From NCBI GenBank assembly GCA_019639175.1, contig JAHBSK010000001.1, positions 310,001 through 374,000 on the forward strand: 64,000 nucleotides of DNA, written 5' to 3'. Both the position numbers and the translations under genes were made by a program. Below the pieces are notes generated by a model. The model made no database searches. It was not told the origin of the DNA and saw only the letters and a program-made list of their open reading frames with translations. Below, piece by piece: positions 16,423 to 24,248 of the stretch (positions within the stretch are counted from its first letter, which is position 1; every line of letters begins with the position of its first letter). This DNA is from Acidobacteriota bacterium. GTDB taxonomy: Bacteria > Acidobacteriota > Blastocatellia > Pyrinomonadales > Pyrinomonadaceae.

Positions 16423-17556
16423 ATGAAAGACATTTTTAGATTTGTTGGCATGGGAGCGTTGCTCGCTGTGGTTTTGGGGGTTGGGGCGATGACCGTTTCA
16501 GCCCAGGATCCTTGTGAGGATTATGACGGCAACGCGGAACTTGATACCAAGATCCGTGAGAATTATCCGAAGGATGAGACTCTGCACATCGCGATAGATG
16601 CATCAAAACAATACCTTGAAAAGTATGGTGCATGTGAACCGTTCAAGGATTTCGGCGATTGGGTAAAGGCCCAGCTTCCGGGTTGGGAAGAAGCGAAGAA
16701 AAAATACGACGAAAGGGTCAAACTCGGCAAACTTTTTGCAAGTTTCGATGACGGCATCAAGGGCAAGAGTTACGACGGAACCTACGCCGCCGGCAAGGAG
16801 ATATTGGCCAAACAGCCGGATAACCTCAACATAATGGTTCCGCTTGGCCTGATCGGCCTGTATCAGTCATTTCAAGGCAACAACAAATACAGCACCGATG
16901 CTATAGCCTATTCGAAATCGGCCGTTCAGAAGCTGAAAGCCGGTGCAAAATCGACCAAGCCGAACGGCAATTACGGCGCTTTCGAGTTTGAGCGTTCAAA
17001 GGAAGAGGCCATTAGCGAACTTACCTATGGCATCGCTCACCTGACCTACTACGTAAACAAGGATCGAAAGAACGCACTGCCGTATTATTATGAGGCCGCA
17101 CAACTGCCGGGTTCATATAAGGACGAGCCGCGTCTCTACACGACCCTCGGGGCTTATTATCTGGAACAGGCAGCTCCGATCGGCCAGGAGATCAGTGCTC
17201 TGATCAAAAAGATAGAGGTGACCGAGGACGATGACGAAAAGCTCAAGATAGACGCTGACGTAAAGGCGAAAGTCGCTCTTTTTAACGGCTATATGGATCG
17301 TGCTATCGATTCGTTCAGCCGTGCATATGCGGTAGCGGATGAGTCAATTCCCGCAGACAAGACACTTAAGGCTGAGGTCTATGAGGAACTGAAGGGCCTG
17401 TGGGAGCGTCGCGGTAAAAAGGACGGTTTGGACAAGCACATCGCTTCCGTTCCGAGCAGCCCGTTGCCGAACCCGACCAGTGAGGTCCAGCCTGCGGCCG
17501 ATCCTGAACCGGACGCGAACGCATCTGGCGATAACACGACCGGATCGGGGAACTAG
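16423..17556 (+). CDS. Exported helical repeat protein of unknown function
   Basis: 377 residues with a signal peptide (MGALLAVVLGVGAMTVSAQ) and no lipobox. The mature protein is predicted helical throughout with TPR-like spacing (for example AAGKEILAKQPDNLNIMVPLGLIGL, then YGIAHLTYYVNKDRKNALPYYYEAAQLPG, with the TPR-like pattern ALPYYYEAA). The C-terminal 40 residues are disordered, rich in Pro, Asp, Asn and Thr. A strong ribosome site GGGAGGAAG sits about 10 bases before the ATG, and its own promoter and terminator make it a monocistronic, probably well-expressed gene. The function is unknown; a periplasmic scaffolding or binding role is inferred from the fold only. Confidence 0.8.
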   Translation: MKDIFRFVGMGALLAVVLGVGAMTVSAQDPCEDYDGNAELDTKIRENYPKDETLHIAIDASKQYLEKYGACEPFKDFGDWVKAQLPGWEEAKKKYDERVKLGKLFASFDDGIKGKSYDGTYAAGKEILAKQPDNLNIMVPLGLIGLYQSFQGNNKYSTDAIAYSKSAVQKLKAGAKSTKPNGNYGAFEFERSKEEAISELTYGIAHLTYYVNKDRKNALPYYYEAAQLPGSYKDEPRLYTTLGAYYLEQAAPIGQEISALIKKIEVTEDDDEKLKIDADVKAKVALFNGYMDRAIDSFSRAYAVADESIPADKTLKAEVYEELKGLWERRGKKDGLDKHIASVPSSPLPNPTSEVQPAADPEPDANASGDNTTGSGN

Positions 17557-17619
17557 ATCGGATGGTTCTTATGAAAGTTCGCCCGAAAGATCGGACGGGC
17601 CGACAAATCTAAATAATGG

Positions 17620-17656
17620 GCCGGAGGCTTTATATAAAGCTTCCGGCTTTATTTTT
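17620..17656 (+). terminator. Intrinsic terminator after the 377-residue protein gene
   Basis: Near-perfect 13-bp stem (17620-17632 with 17635-17647, GCCGGAGGCTTTA against TAAAGCTTCCGGC) followed by TTTATTTTTT. It ends the upstream gene just before rnc. Confidence 0.88.
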
Positions 17657-17691
17657 TGCTCATTTCTGCCTAAACTAACCTCTTGTGTCCA

Positions 17692-18384
17692 ATGACTGAA
17701 TCGCGGCTTGAAAATATCCTGGGATATGAATTCCATTCGCCGGAACTTTTGGAAAGGGCTTTGACCCACGGTTCCTGGATAAATGAGAATGCGTCATCTG
17801 ACTCGCCGCTGCGTGATAATGAGAGGCTCGAATTTTTGGGCGATTCCGTGCTTGGGCTGGTGACGGCCGACTGGCTTTTTGAAAATCATCCGACGCTGGA
17901 CGAAGGCGACATGACGCAGATGAAGCATCGCCTGGTCAGCACGGCGACGCTCGCCCGCATTGCCGCTGAGATCGGGCTGGGCGAGGCCGTACGCGTCAGC
18001 CGCGGCGAAGAGCGTTCCGGCGGACGGAAAAAGACGGCGCTTCTTGCCGACACGATGGAAGCCGTCATCGGGGCCGTTTTTCTGGACGCAGGCTATGACA
18101 AGGCAAGGGAATTTGTCGTCAGGATTTTTGCGAATGAGCTAAAGAACGCTTCACCAAAAGGCTCTGCAGATTACAAAACGCTGCTTCAGGAAAAGCTCCA
18201 GGCACGCAAACTGCCGACGCCGACATACAGCCTGCTGGAAACAACAGGCCCGCCGCATGACAGGTCATTCAGGGTAAAGGCCGAATGGCATGGCGGCAGC
18301 GTAGAGGGAACGGGCCGTTCGATCAAGGCCGCCGAGATGAACGCCGCCAGTCAGGCACTGGAGATGATAGATCAGGAAACGTAG
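17692..18384 (+). CDS. rnc: Ribonuclease III
   Basis: RNase III cuts double-stranded RNA, maturing rRNA and mRNA. About 230 residues. The catalytic domain (1-150) has the signature NERLEFLGDSVLGL with the metal-binding Glu and Asp, and the second pair in ALLADTMEAVIGAVFLD. The C-terminal dsRNA-binding domain (about 158-228) shows DYKTLLQEKLQ, the GTGRSIKAAEMNAASQAL helix with the basic and small residues of the fold. I chose the ATG at 17692; a TTG three codons upstream is also possible. Neither has a clear Shine-Dalgarno. The gene heads a run with lepB and psuG (30-base gap to lepB). Confidence 0.95.
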   Translation: MTESRLENILGYEFHSPELLERALTHGSWINENASSDSPLRDNERLEFLGDSVLGLVTADWLFENHPTLDEGDMTQMKHRLVSTATLARIAAEIGLGEAVRVSRGEERSGGRKKTALLADTMEAVIGAVFLDAGYDKAREFVVRIFANELKNASPKGSADYKTLLQEKLQARKLPTPTYSLLETTGPPHDRSFRVKAEWHGGSVEGTGRSIKAAEMNAASQALEMIDQET

Positions 18385-18413
18385 GCGATACAGGCAGAAC
18401 TACGCGGGAATTT

Positions 18414-19262
18414 ATGAATACGCAAGAGAAGGAAAAACCGGAAACCGACGAAAAGGAAAAGAAGCCGAAAGGCCCGCCAAAATCCATTTTTCGGGAATAT
18501 CTGGAATCTTTTACGGTAACTCTGATCATGGCTATTTTTGGAATGACGTTCATTCTGCAGGCCGTGACCGTGCCGACCGGTTCCATGCAGAACACCATTC
18601 TGGTCGGCGATTATCTGCTGGTAAATAAATTCATTTTCAATCCGGGCGGAAACCCGCTGCCGTTCCTGCCGATGCGCGACATCGAACGCGGCGATATCAT
18701 AGTTTTCAAATATCCGGGCAATGAGGTAAATCCGAGATCGGATGCCTCACGCGGTCTGGTCAAATACCAGATCAACTATGTAAAGCGGGTGATCGGTTTG
18801 CCGGGTGAGACGGTCGAGTTCAGGAACAATCAGGTCTTCATCAATGGCCGACCACTGGCCGAACACCGCATCATCGGCGATCTGCCTGAGGGTGATCTCA
18901 ACGGTCAGTCGGCATTGGAAACAAGCGAATTTGAGGATCGCGAACCTGATGACAAATGGAGCGTCTATTATTCTTCGCGAACAATGAGCGCGGTCCGAAA
19001 TGGTTTTACGTTAAAGCTCGATCATTGGAATTTCGGCGTTGAAGGCAAGCCGATGACCGTGCCGCCGAACAGCTTTTTTGTGATGGGCGACAGCCGCGAC
19101 CAAAGCGATGACAGCCGGGGTTGGGGATTTGTCCCACGCGAACTGGTGATAGGCCGGGCGATGTTCGTTTACTGGTCGTGTGACCGCGGAGCGTCAAACG
19201 GCGGGCTGCTCGGATGCCTTACGCACCCGAGGCTGAACCGCATCGGCAAATTTGTAAAATAA
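18414..19262 (+). CDS. lepB: Signal peptidase I
   Basis: Membrane serine/lysine protease that removes signal peptides of Sec and Tat substrates. About 282 residues from the ATG at 18414; the longer frame runs back into rnc and lacks support. A charged cytoplasmic N-terminus (1-25) precedes one transmembrane helix (about 31-50). The catalytic Ser57 is in PTGSMQNTIL and Lys124 in NYVKRVIGLPGE; the late VMGDSRDQSDDSRGWGFV box is complete. The many signal peptides in this window give it plenty of substrates. psuG starts on the next base after its stop, so the two are cotranscribed. Confidence 0.95.
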   Translation: MNTQEKEKPETDEKEKKPKGPPKSIFREYLESFTVTLIMAIFGMTFILQAVTVPTGSMQNTILVGDYLLVNKFIFNPGGNPLPFLPMRDIERGDIIVFKYPGNEVNPRSDASRGLVKYQINYVKRVIGLPGETVEFRNNQVFINGRPLAEHRIIGDLPEGDLNGQSALETSEFEDREPDDKWSVYYSSRTMSAVRNGFTLKLDHWNFGVEGKPMTVPPNSFFVMGDSRDQSDDSRGWGFVPRELVIGRAMFVYWSCDRGASNGGLLGCLTHPRLNRIGKFVK

Positions 19263-20189
19263 ATGCCGGCGGGCGGCAGCACGGCCCGCATATTCCCGAT
19301 GAAGCTTAATTTGAACGACGAGGTTTCCGGAGCGATACATTTTGACAAGCCTGTTGTCGCTCTGGAATCCACCGTCATTGCGCACGGGCTGCCGTTCCCT
19401 CACAATATTGAGACCGCAAAAAAACTGGAAAGGATAGTTCGTGATATGGGAGCCGTTCCGGCAACCATCGCCATTTTTGGCGGCGAGGCTTTTATCGGCC
19501 TGGACGAAAAACAGCTTGAACATCTGGCGTCCGCAAAGGACATCCGCAAGGCGTCGCCCCGCGACCTGCCGATAGCCGTTGCTAAAAAGCTGGATTGTGC
19601 GACGACCGTTTCGACGACCGCTTTTCTGGCTCATCGTGCCGGCATCAGGGTCTTTGCGACCGGCGGCATCGGCGGAGTTCATCGCGGCAATGCAATGGAT
19701 ATTTCCGCCGATCTTCCCGAACTTGCCCGCACGCCGATAGTGGTCGTATGTTCGGGGGCAAAGATCGTTCTTGACCTGCCGCGCACGCGCGAATGGCTTG
19801 AAACATACGGTGTCACCGTTTTGGGCTGGCAGTGTTCCGAACTTCCGGCGTTCTATTCGCGGACGAGCGGGCTTTTTGTTGATGACCGTGTCGAAACTGC
19901 TCGCGAGGTGGCAAAAACGGTCGAGGCGCGGAGAGATCTGGGCCTGCCGGGAGCGACGCTTGTCACCGTCCCTGTTCCTGAAAAACACGAGATCGGGCTG
20001 GATGAGCTTGAAAGGATGCTGGCGGAATCGCTCCGGTCGGCAAGTGAACACGGCATCGGCGGCAAAGAGGTCACGCCGTTCCTGCTTGCCGAACTCGCTT
20101 CCCGAAGCCAGGGAAGAACGATGGACGCCAACATCGCCCTTTTGGAAAACAATGCCCGCGTTGCTGCCCGCATCGCAGCGGCAATGTAG
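19263..20189 (+). CDS. psuG: Pseudouridine-5'-phosphate glycosidase
   Basis: Breaks the C-C glycosidic bond of pseudouridine 5'-phosphate to give uracil and ribose 5-phosphate, recycling modified RNA. 308 residues, the family length. Conserved blocks: VVALESTVIAHGLPFP with the catalytic Glu, MGAVPATIAI with the GGEAFIGLD stretch, KASPRDLPIAVAKK with the catalytic Lys, ATGGIGGVHRG, VCSGAKIVLDLPRTREWLETYGV and GGKEVTPFLL. The ATG abuts the lepB stop; an in-frame ATG at 19299 (MKLNLNDE) would give a more typical N-terminus and may be the true start. No pseudouridine kinase (psuK) is next to it in the window. Confidence 0.93.
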   Translation: MPAGGSTARIFPMKLNLNDEVSGAIHFDKPVVALESTVIAHGLPFPHNIETAKKLERIVRDMGAVPATIAIFGGEAFIGLDEKQLEHLASAKDIRKASPRDLPIAVAKKLDCATTVSTTAFLAHRAGIRVFATGGIGGVHRGNAMDISADLPELARTPIVVVCSGAKIVLDLPRTREWLETYGVTVLGWQCSELPAFYSRTSGLFVDDRVETAREVAKTVEARRDLGLPGATLVTVPVPEKHEIGLDELERMLAESLRSASEHGIGGKEVTPFLLAELASRSQGRTMDANIALLENNARVAARIAAAM

Positions 20190-20194
20190 GCTGC

Positions 20195-20953
20195 TTACCG
20201 TTTGGCGGCAGTTGCCTCCATCTTCTGCTTTAGTGTGTCAAGACGCTGGTTTGCCTCGGCGGCCTGTTCAGAACCTGAGAAATTCTTTGCTATCTCCGAC
20301 CACGATTCACCATCATAATGATATTTCAGCGTCGATGAATTAAAGACGAATTTGATGCCGAGCCGCCGATAGCGGTCAAGGCTGACAAAGTTCAGATAAT
20401 AGCTGTGCAGCGGGGCTTGGGTTGCGGCCATCTGCCGGCGGTTCAGGCGGCGGTTCGCGTCGCCCGACAGCTTGTTCGCCGTATCTTCCAGCAGGTCGCC
20501 CAACAGGAGCAATATCGCCGGACGCTTTTCGGATCGCGGAAAAAGCTCGCTGAAATGCACCGCCATCTCTATCTGTTCAAAACCGCTTGCCGCCAGGATC
20601 AGGTCAAAGAAGCGGCTCTCGTCATCGGCGCGAAATTTTGTGATGACGGCGTCAGCCTGTACCCATCCGTCATACGACGGCGCGGCCGTGACGCGATAGA
20701 ACGTCACGCCGTCGGCCCTTTTCACATCGCGGATGACCATTTTTCTGCCCAATCTCATCCGCTGAATGGCATTGGCAAAAAGGCTCGGGCCGTCACGCAG
20801 AACGGACAAGGTCTCGTCAAAAATGACGGCGGTCTGGCCTATTTCCTGTGATCTTGGCTGGGCGGCGGGACGTGGTTTTGGCGAGCCGCGCCGCTGTGCT
20901 TCGACGGCGGGGGCAAACATTAAAAATAACACGAGCAAAGGCAGGATCTTCAT
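20195..20953 (-). CDS. Exported protein with SH3-like domain
   Basis: 252 residues. A signal peptide (LPLLVLFLMFAPAVEAQ) and a basic Pro/Arg linker are followed by an SH3b-like region (about 42-105): ETLSVLRDGPSLFANAIQRMRLGRKMVIRD and the closing YDGWVQADAV strand. The C-terminal part is helical (about 115-250) and ends in a segment rich in Lys and Ala. SH3b domains often bind peptidoglycan, so a wall-associated role is possible. It faces psuG tail to tail and is followed on the same strand by nothing; ruvC lies 12 bases upstream, so the two may be cotranscribed. Confidence 0.75.
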   Translation of the reverse strand: MKILPLLVLFLMFAPAVEAQRRGSPKPRPAAQPRSQEIGQTAVIFDETLSVLRDGPSLFANAIQRMRLGRKMVIRDVKRADGVTFYRVTAAPSYDGWVQADAVITKFRADDESRFFDLILAASGFEQIEMAVHFSELFPRSEKRPAILLLLGDLLEDTANKLSGDANRRLNRRQMAATQAPLHSYYLNFVSLDRYRRLGIKFVFNSSTLKYHYDGESWSEIAKNFSGSEQAAEANQRLDTLKQKMEATAAKR

Positions 20954-20965
20954 CTCGGTTTTCCG

Positions 20966-21466
20966 TCAACCTTTTATCTTTTTGAGCCGGTCGTTGACCC
21001 CGGCGTGGTGAAAATGACAAATTGCTATCGCAAGGGCGTCCGCCGCATCATGCGGTTTTGGTATCTGCCGCAGACCCAAAAGGATCCGCGTCATTTCGCC
21101 GACCTGGTTCTTGTCGGCGGCCCCGTAACCGACTATCGTCTGTTTTATAAGGAGCGGAGCATATTCCGCTATTTCCAGGCCGTTCTGTGCCGCCAGCAAA
21201 AGCACGACACCGCGAACCTGTCCGAGCTTTATGGCAACGCTGACATTTGCCGCGTAAAACGTGTCCTCGACGGAAACAACATCGGGCGTATGCCGGGCTA
21301 TCACGTCGCCAAGGCCCGCGTGAACGGCAAGAAGGCGTTCGGCAAAGGGCATTTTGGAGTTTGAACGGACAGTGCCAAACTCGACCAGGGCGTACTTTGA
21401 GCCGGTGCCTTCGACCACGCCCCAACCCAGTGTCTCGCTGCCGGGATCGATGCCAAGAACACGCAT
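20966..21466 (-). CDS. ruvC: Holliday junction resolvase
   Basis: Dimeric endonuclease that cuts four-way DNA junctions with RuvAB. 166 residues. The four acidic metal ligands are seen: Asp7 in GIDPGSE, Glu in VSVEDTFYAANV, and the pair in KPHDAADALAIAICH near the C-terminus. The SVAIKLGQVRGV helix and TIVGYGAADKNQV are standard. The C-terminus is a short basic tail. ruvA and ruvB are not in the window. The next gene upstream is on the opposite strand, so its promoter is in the 150-base gap ending at 21618, where I see no convincing -10/-35 pair. Confidence 0.96.
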   Translation of the reverse strand: MRVLGIDPGSETLGWGVVEGTGSKYALVEFGTVRSNSKMPFAERLLAVHAGLGDVIARHTPDVVSVEDTFYAANVSVAIKLGQVRGVVLLLAAQNGLEIAEYAPLLIKQTIVGYGAADKNQVGEMTRILLGLRQIPKPHDAADALAIAICHFHHAGVNDRLKKIKG

Positions 21467-21618
21467 TGGTAAAACTATTTAACCTAGGTTTTCAGCAAAG
21501 ATAACCGAAGTTGTTTGTTAACACAAGCCCGGATGCCCGCCTGATCAGAGTTTGTAAAAAGAAGCATCAAACATTATCATTTCTTATTGACGCTAAGGAT
21601 TTACGTCCAGATCAAAAC

Positions 21619-22536
21619 ATGAACGCCCAACCCGAGGCATCCAAGCCGTTACAATCCATTCGTGAGCTAATGACCGGTGTGATAGATTATGCCGGTCTGT
21701 TTCCGCCATCACAGCTTTCGATGCAAGAGGCCGTTCTGAATTACGCAACATATCGTAACAGTAACCATGGCTGGATGTTGGGGCGTTTCATATTGCCGGT
21801 TGCCCGTCTGGATGAGTTCATGGAATCTGCCACGGATTTTGTCTCGGGCGAAATGAGCGAAGCCTGGCGGCTGAGTGTTTTGGCGGGTGAGGATATAAAT
21901 CAGACCTTTCGCCAGATAGCAGAATTTAATCGCTTGAATGAATCGAGCGTGATAATAGACACGCTGGAGGTCAAAGCCAACACGCTGTCAAAGATAGACA
22001 ATACCCTGACCTCATTGCCGAGCGGGATAACAGCTTATTTTGAGATCTCGATGGGCGAACAGTTCATTGATCTGGTCACGGCTTTGGCGATGAGCGGCCA
22101 CCGGGCAAAGATACGCACGGGCGGCGTGACGAATGAAGATTTTCCGTCCTCAAAAGAGATAATCAGGTTTGTTCGTACCTGTATGGCCGCCAATGTGCCT
22201 TTCAAGGCAACGGCCGGGCTGCACCATCCTTTGCGGTGCTTCAAACCGCTGACCTACGCACCGGACGCACCCGAGGGAACAATGCATGGTTTTATGAACA
22301 CGCTCATGATGACCGGGTTTGCACGCGAAAGCTATCGCCCGCCTTTGCTGGAAGAGCTGATGGAAGAGGAGTTTGAGGAAGCGTTTTCATTCAGCGAGGC
22401 AGGCGTTGCCTGGCGCGACGAATATTTTCTAACCAATGCCCATCTGCGCCTGATGCGCGACCGCGGCATGAACTCCTTCGGCTCATGCTCATTTGACGAA
22501 CCTGTGGAAGACCTCAGGGCAATGGGGCTTTTGTAA
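21619..22536 (+). CDS. Protein of unknown function paired with fumarylacetoacetase
   Basis: About 305 residues from the ATG at 21619; the frame is open further up, but the added residues look non-coding. There is no signal peptide or membrane segment, so it is cytosolic. It has alternating hydrophobic strands and helices with the segments FILPVARLDEF, ITAYFEISMGEQ, AKIRTGGVTNEDFPSS and VPFKATAGLHHPLRC; the last two look like the phosphate/substrate loops near the end of a TIM barrel, but no family can be named. It lies directly upstream of fahA with only a fold-back repeat between, so a role in aromatic amino acid breakdown, for example as a missing isomerase or hydrolase step, is the natural guess. 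No catalytic residue is identified. Confidence 0.75.
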   Translation: MNAQPEASKPLQSIRELMTGVIDYAGLFPPSQLSMQEAVLNYATYRNSNHGWMLGRFILPVARLDEFMESATDFVSGEMSEAWRLSVLAGEDINQTFRQIAEFNRLNESSVIIDTLEVKANTLSKIDNTLTSLPSGITAYFEISMGEQFIDLVTALAMSGHRAKIRTGGVTNEDFPSSKEIIRFVRTCMAANVPFKATAGLHHPLRCFKPLTYAPDAPEGTMHGFMNTLMMTGFARESYRPPLLEELMEEEFEEAFSFSEAGVAWRDEYFLTNAHLRLMRDRGMNSFGSCSFDEPVEDLRAMGLL

Positions 22537-22540
22537 GTGG

Positions 22541-22614
22541 TCCTTGGTCATTTGTCCTTAGTCCTTAGTTTTCTAACGGCAAAGGACCAATGACAAAGGA
22601 CAAATGACCAATAT
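22541..22614. repeat. Intergenic fold-back of 7-bp words (upstream of fahA)
   Basis: Left arm in perfect 7-base register: TCCTTGG, TCATTTG, TCCTTAG, TCCTTAG (22541-22568). Right arm likewise: CAAAGGA, CCAATGA, CAAAGGA, CAAATGA, CCAATAT (22580-22614). The arms pair over TTGGTCATTTGTCCTT. The right arm contains the first possible fahA start codon, in the unit CAAATGA. Confidence 0.85.
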
Positions 22615-23920
22615 GTACGAGATCAACGAAACTCACGACCCGAACCTGAAAAGCTGGGTCGAATCAGCCAACGACCCGAATACGGATTTTCCGATACAGA
22701 ATTTGCCGTTTTGTGTTTTCGCTCCACTAAACGAGCGAATCCGTGCCGGAGTCGCTATCGGTGATTTTATAGCCGATTTTGAGTGGCTTACAGAAGAGGT
22801 TCTTGAAGGTTCAGCCGTTCCTTACTTTGAGTTCAATCGGGGCGAGAGATTTGATCTGTCTAACTTTCGGATAGAACGCTTGATGGCGTTGCGATACGAA
22901 CTGCATAAGATTTTCAGGGAAGATGCCGATTTAACAGTTAAGGAATTGGCATCACACGGCATGTGGAAACGAGATGAGATTGCGTTTACTTCTCCATATT
23001 TCATTCACGACTACACCGATTTCTACTGCTCGATCTATCATGCGACGAATGTCGGGTCGATGTTTAGGCCGGATAATCCGCTGATGCCGAATTATAAGTA
23101 TGTGCCGATCGGGTATCACGGGCGGGCTTCGTCAATAGTCGTTTCGGGGACGGACATAAAGCGGCCGCATGGGCAGAACCGCAGCGATCAAGACGCTCCG
23201 CCAGTTTTCATTCCGGCAAAAAATCTTGATTATGAAATGGAGCTGGGCTTTTTTGTCGGCAAGGGAAATGAGATGGGCGAGCCGATAAACATTGCCGATG
23301 CGGAAAAGCATATCTTCGGCGTTTGTCTTGTGAACGACTGGTCGGCGCGTGACATACAGGCTTGGGAATACCAGCCGCTCGGGCCGTTTTTGGCAAAGAA
23401 TTTTGCGACGACGATCTCGCCGTATGTTGTTACGATGGAAGCACTTGCACCGTTTCGCACACCGGCCTTTGAACGCGAAGAAGGCGATCCGCAGCCGCTG
23501 GATTACCTGAACGACGCCGCAAATCAGAAATACGGCGGACTGGACATAAACCTCGAAGTCTATATTCAGACCGAAAAGATGCGTAACGAAAATATTGAAC
23601 CGCATCTGCTCTCGCGTTCTAACACAAAAGACCTCTATTGGAACATCGGGCAGATGCTGACGCATCACGCCTCGAACGGCTGCAATCTGCAAACGGGCGA
23701 CCTTATCGCTTCGGGAACCGTCAGCGGCAAGGAAAAAGATGAACGCGGCTGCTTGCTCGAACTCACATGGCGCGGAACAGAACCGCTTGAACTGCCAAAC
23801 GGTGAACAACGCCGCTTTCTCGAAGACGGCGATGAGGTCATCATGAAAGGCTTCTGCGAACGCGAAGGCTTTCGCCGCATAGGATTGGGCGAATGCCGCG
23901 GCCGCATCCTGCCCGCATAA
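22604..23920 (+). CDS. fahA: Fumarylacetoacetase
   Basis: Last enzyme of tyrosine/homogentisate breakdown: hydrolyses 4-fumarylacetoacetate to fumarate and acetoacetate. 438 residues, as in bacterial and animal FAH. Order of motifs: an N-terminal SH3-like domain (about 1-120), then the catalytic mixed beta-roll with GYHGRASSIVVSGTDI (containing the conserved His-Arg), DYEMELGFFVG (metal ligand Glu), NDWSARDIQAWEYQPLGPFLAKNF (metal Asp and Lys), LASGTVSG-type strand (LIASGTVSGKE) and the C-terminal GDEVIMKGFCER. The first ATG is inside the fold-back repeat; an ATG at 22613 three codons later starts MYEINETHDP and fits better. The upstream partner gene is of unknown function. Confidence 0.96.
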   Translation: MTNMYEINETHDPNLKSWVESANDPNTDFPIQNLPFCVFAPLNERIRAGVAIGDFIADFEWLTEEVLEGSAVPYFEFNRGERFDLSNFRIERLMALRYELHKIFREDADLTVKELASHGMWKRDEIAFTSPYFIHDYTDFYCSIYHATNVGSMFRPDNPLMPNYKYVPIGYHGRASSIVVSGTDIKRPHGQNRSDQDAPPVFIPAKNLDYEMELGFFVGKGNEMGEPINIADAEKHIFGVCLVNDWSARDIQAWEYQPLGPFLAKNFATTISPYVVTMEALAPFRTPAFEREEGDPQPLDYLNDAANQKYGGLDINLEVYIQTEKMRNENIEPHLLSRSNTKDLYWNIGQMLTHHASNGCNLQTGDLIASGTVSGKEKDERGCLLELTWRGTEPLELPNGEQRRFLEDGDEVIMKGFCEREGFRRIGLGECRGRILPA

Positions 23921-23970
23921 TTAAACCCGAATCACGTGCTAGAAACGCCCCGACGAAAACCGGAACAGGC

Positions 23971-24051
23971 CTAACAGTTAATAGTTATGCAGGTTACAGT
24001 TATTAGTTTTTTCAACTATTAACTAGAAACTGACCAACTATAACCTGTTAG
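23971..24051. repeat. Intergenic fold-back of 7-bp words (copy 1)
   Basis: Starts CTAACAG and ends CTGTTAG. From 23972 the whole element reads in 7-base steps (TAACAGT, TAATAGT, TATGCAG, GTTACAG, TTATTAG, then AACTATT, AACTAGA, AACTGAC, CAACTAT, AACCTGT). The left arm pairs with the right arm. It is a diverged copy of the element at 32874. It lies in the 328-base gap between fahA and the DUF481 gene; the rest of that gap holds the promoter at 24167. Confidence 0.85.
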
Positions 24052-24166
24052 AAACCAAAATGATCGGTCTGATCTACTATATTTTGAACTTCGGGATTCT
24101 CGAATGCGGATTCTGGGTCTAATTGCCGATAAATTCTACGATACCAATATCCAACCCCCCAATCCT

Positions 24167-24194
24167 GTTACATCCTGCCATTTTTCGATATAAT
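24167..24194 (+). promoter_or_regulatory. Predicted sigma-70 promoter of the DUF481 gene
   Basis: A perfect -10 TATAAT (24189-24194) with GTTACA (4 of 6) at 24167-24172 and a 16-base spacer. It is about 50 bases upstream of the gene at 24249. A small CCGAG/CTCGG hairpin lies in the leader. Confidence 0.6.
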
Positions 24195-24248
24195 ACCCGT
24201 TTTTGCCGAGCTCTCGGTAACTATCAGAGCAACATTTAGGAGCATTTT

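Noticed and set aside
18285..18413. N-terminal extension of signal peptidase I back into rnc
   Set aside because: Runs through the rnc C-terminus in another frame; the cytoplasmic tail and membrane helix are complete from 18414.
19194..20051. Minus-strand open frame antisense to psuG (285 codons)
   Set aside because: psuG is a clear full-length enzyme in the other direction; the antisense frame has no motif.
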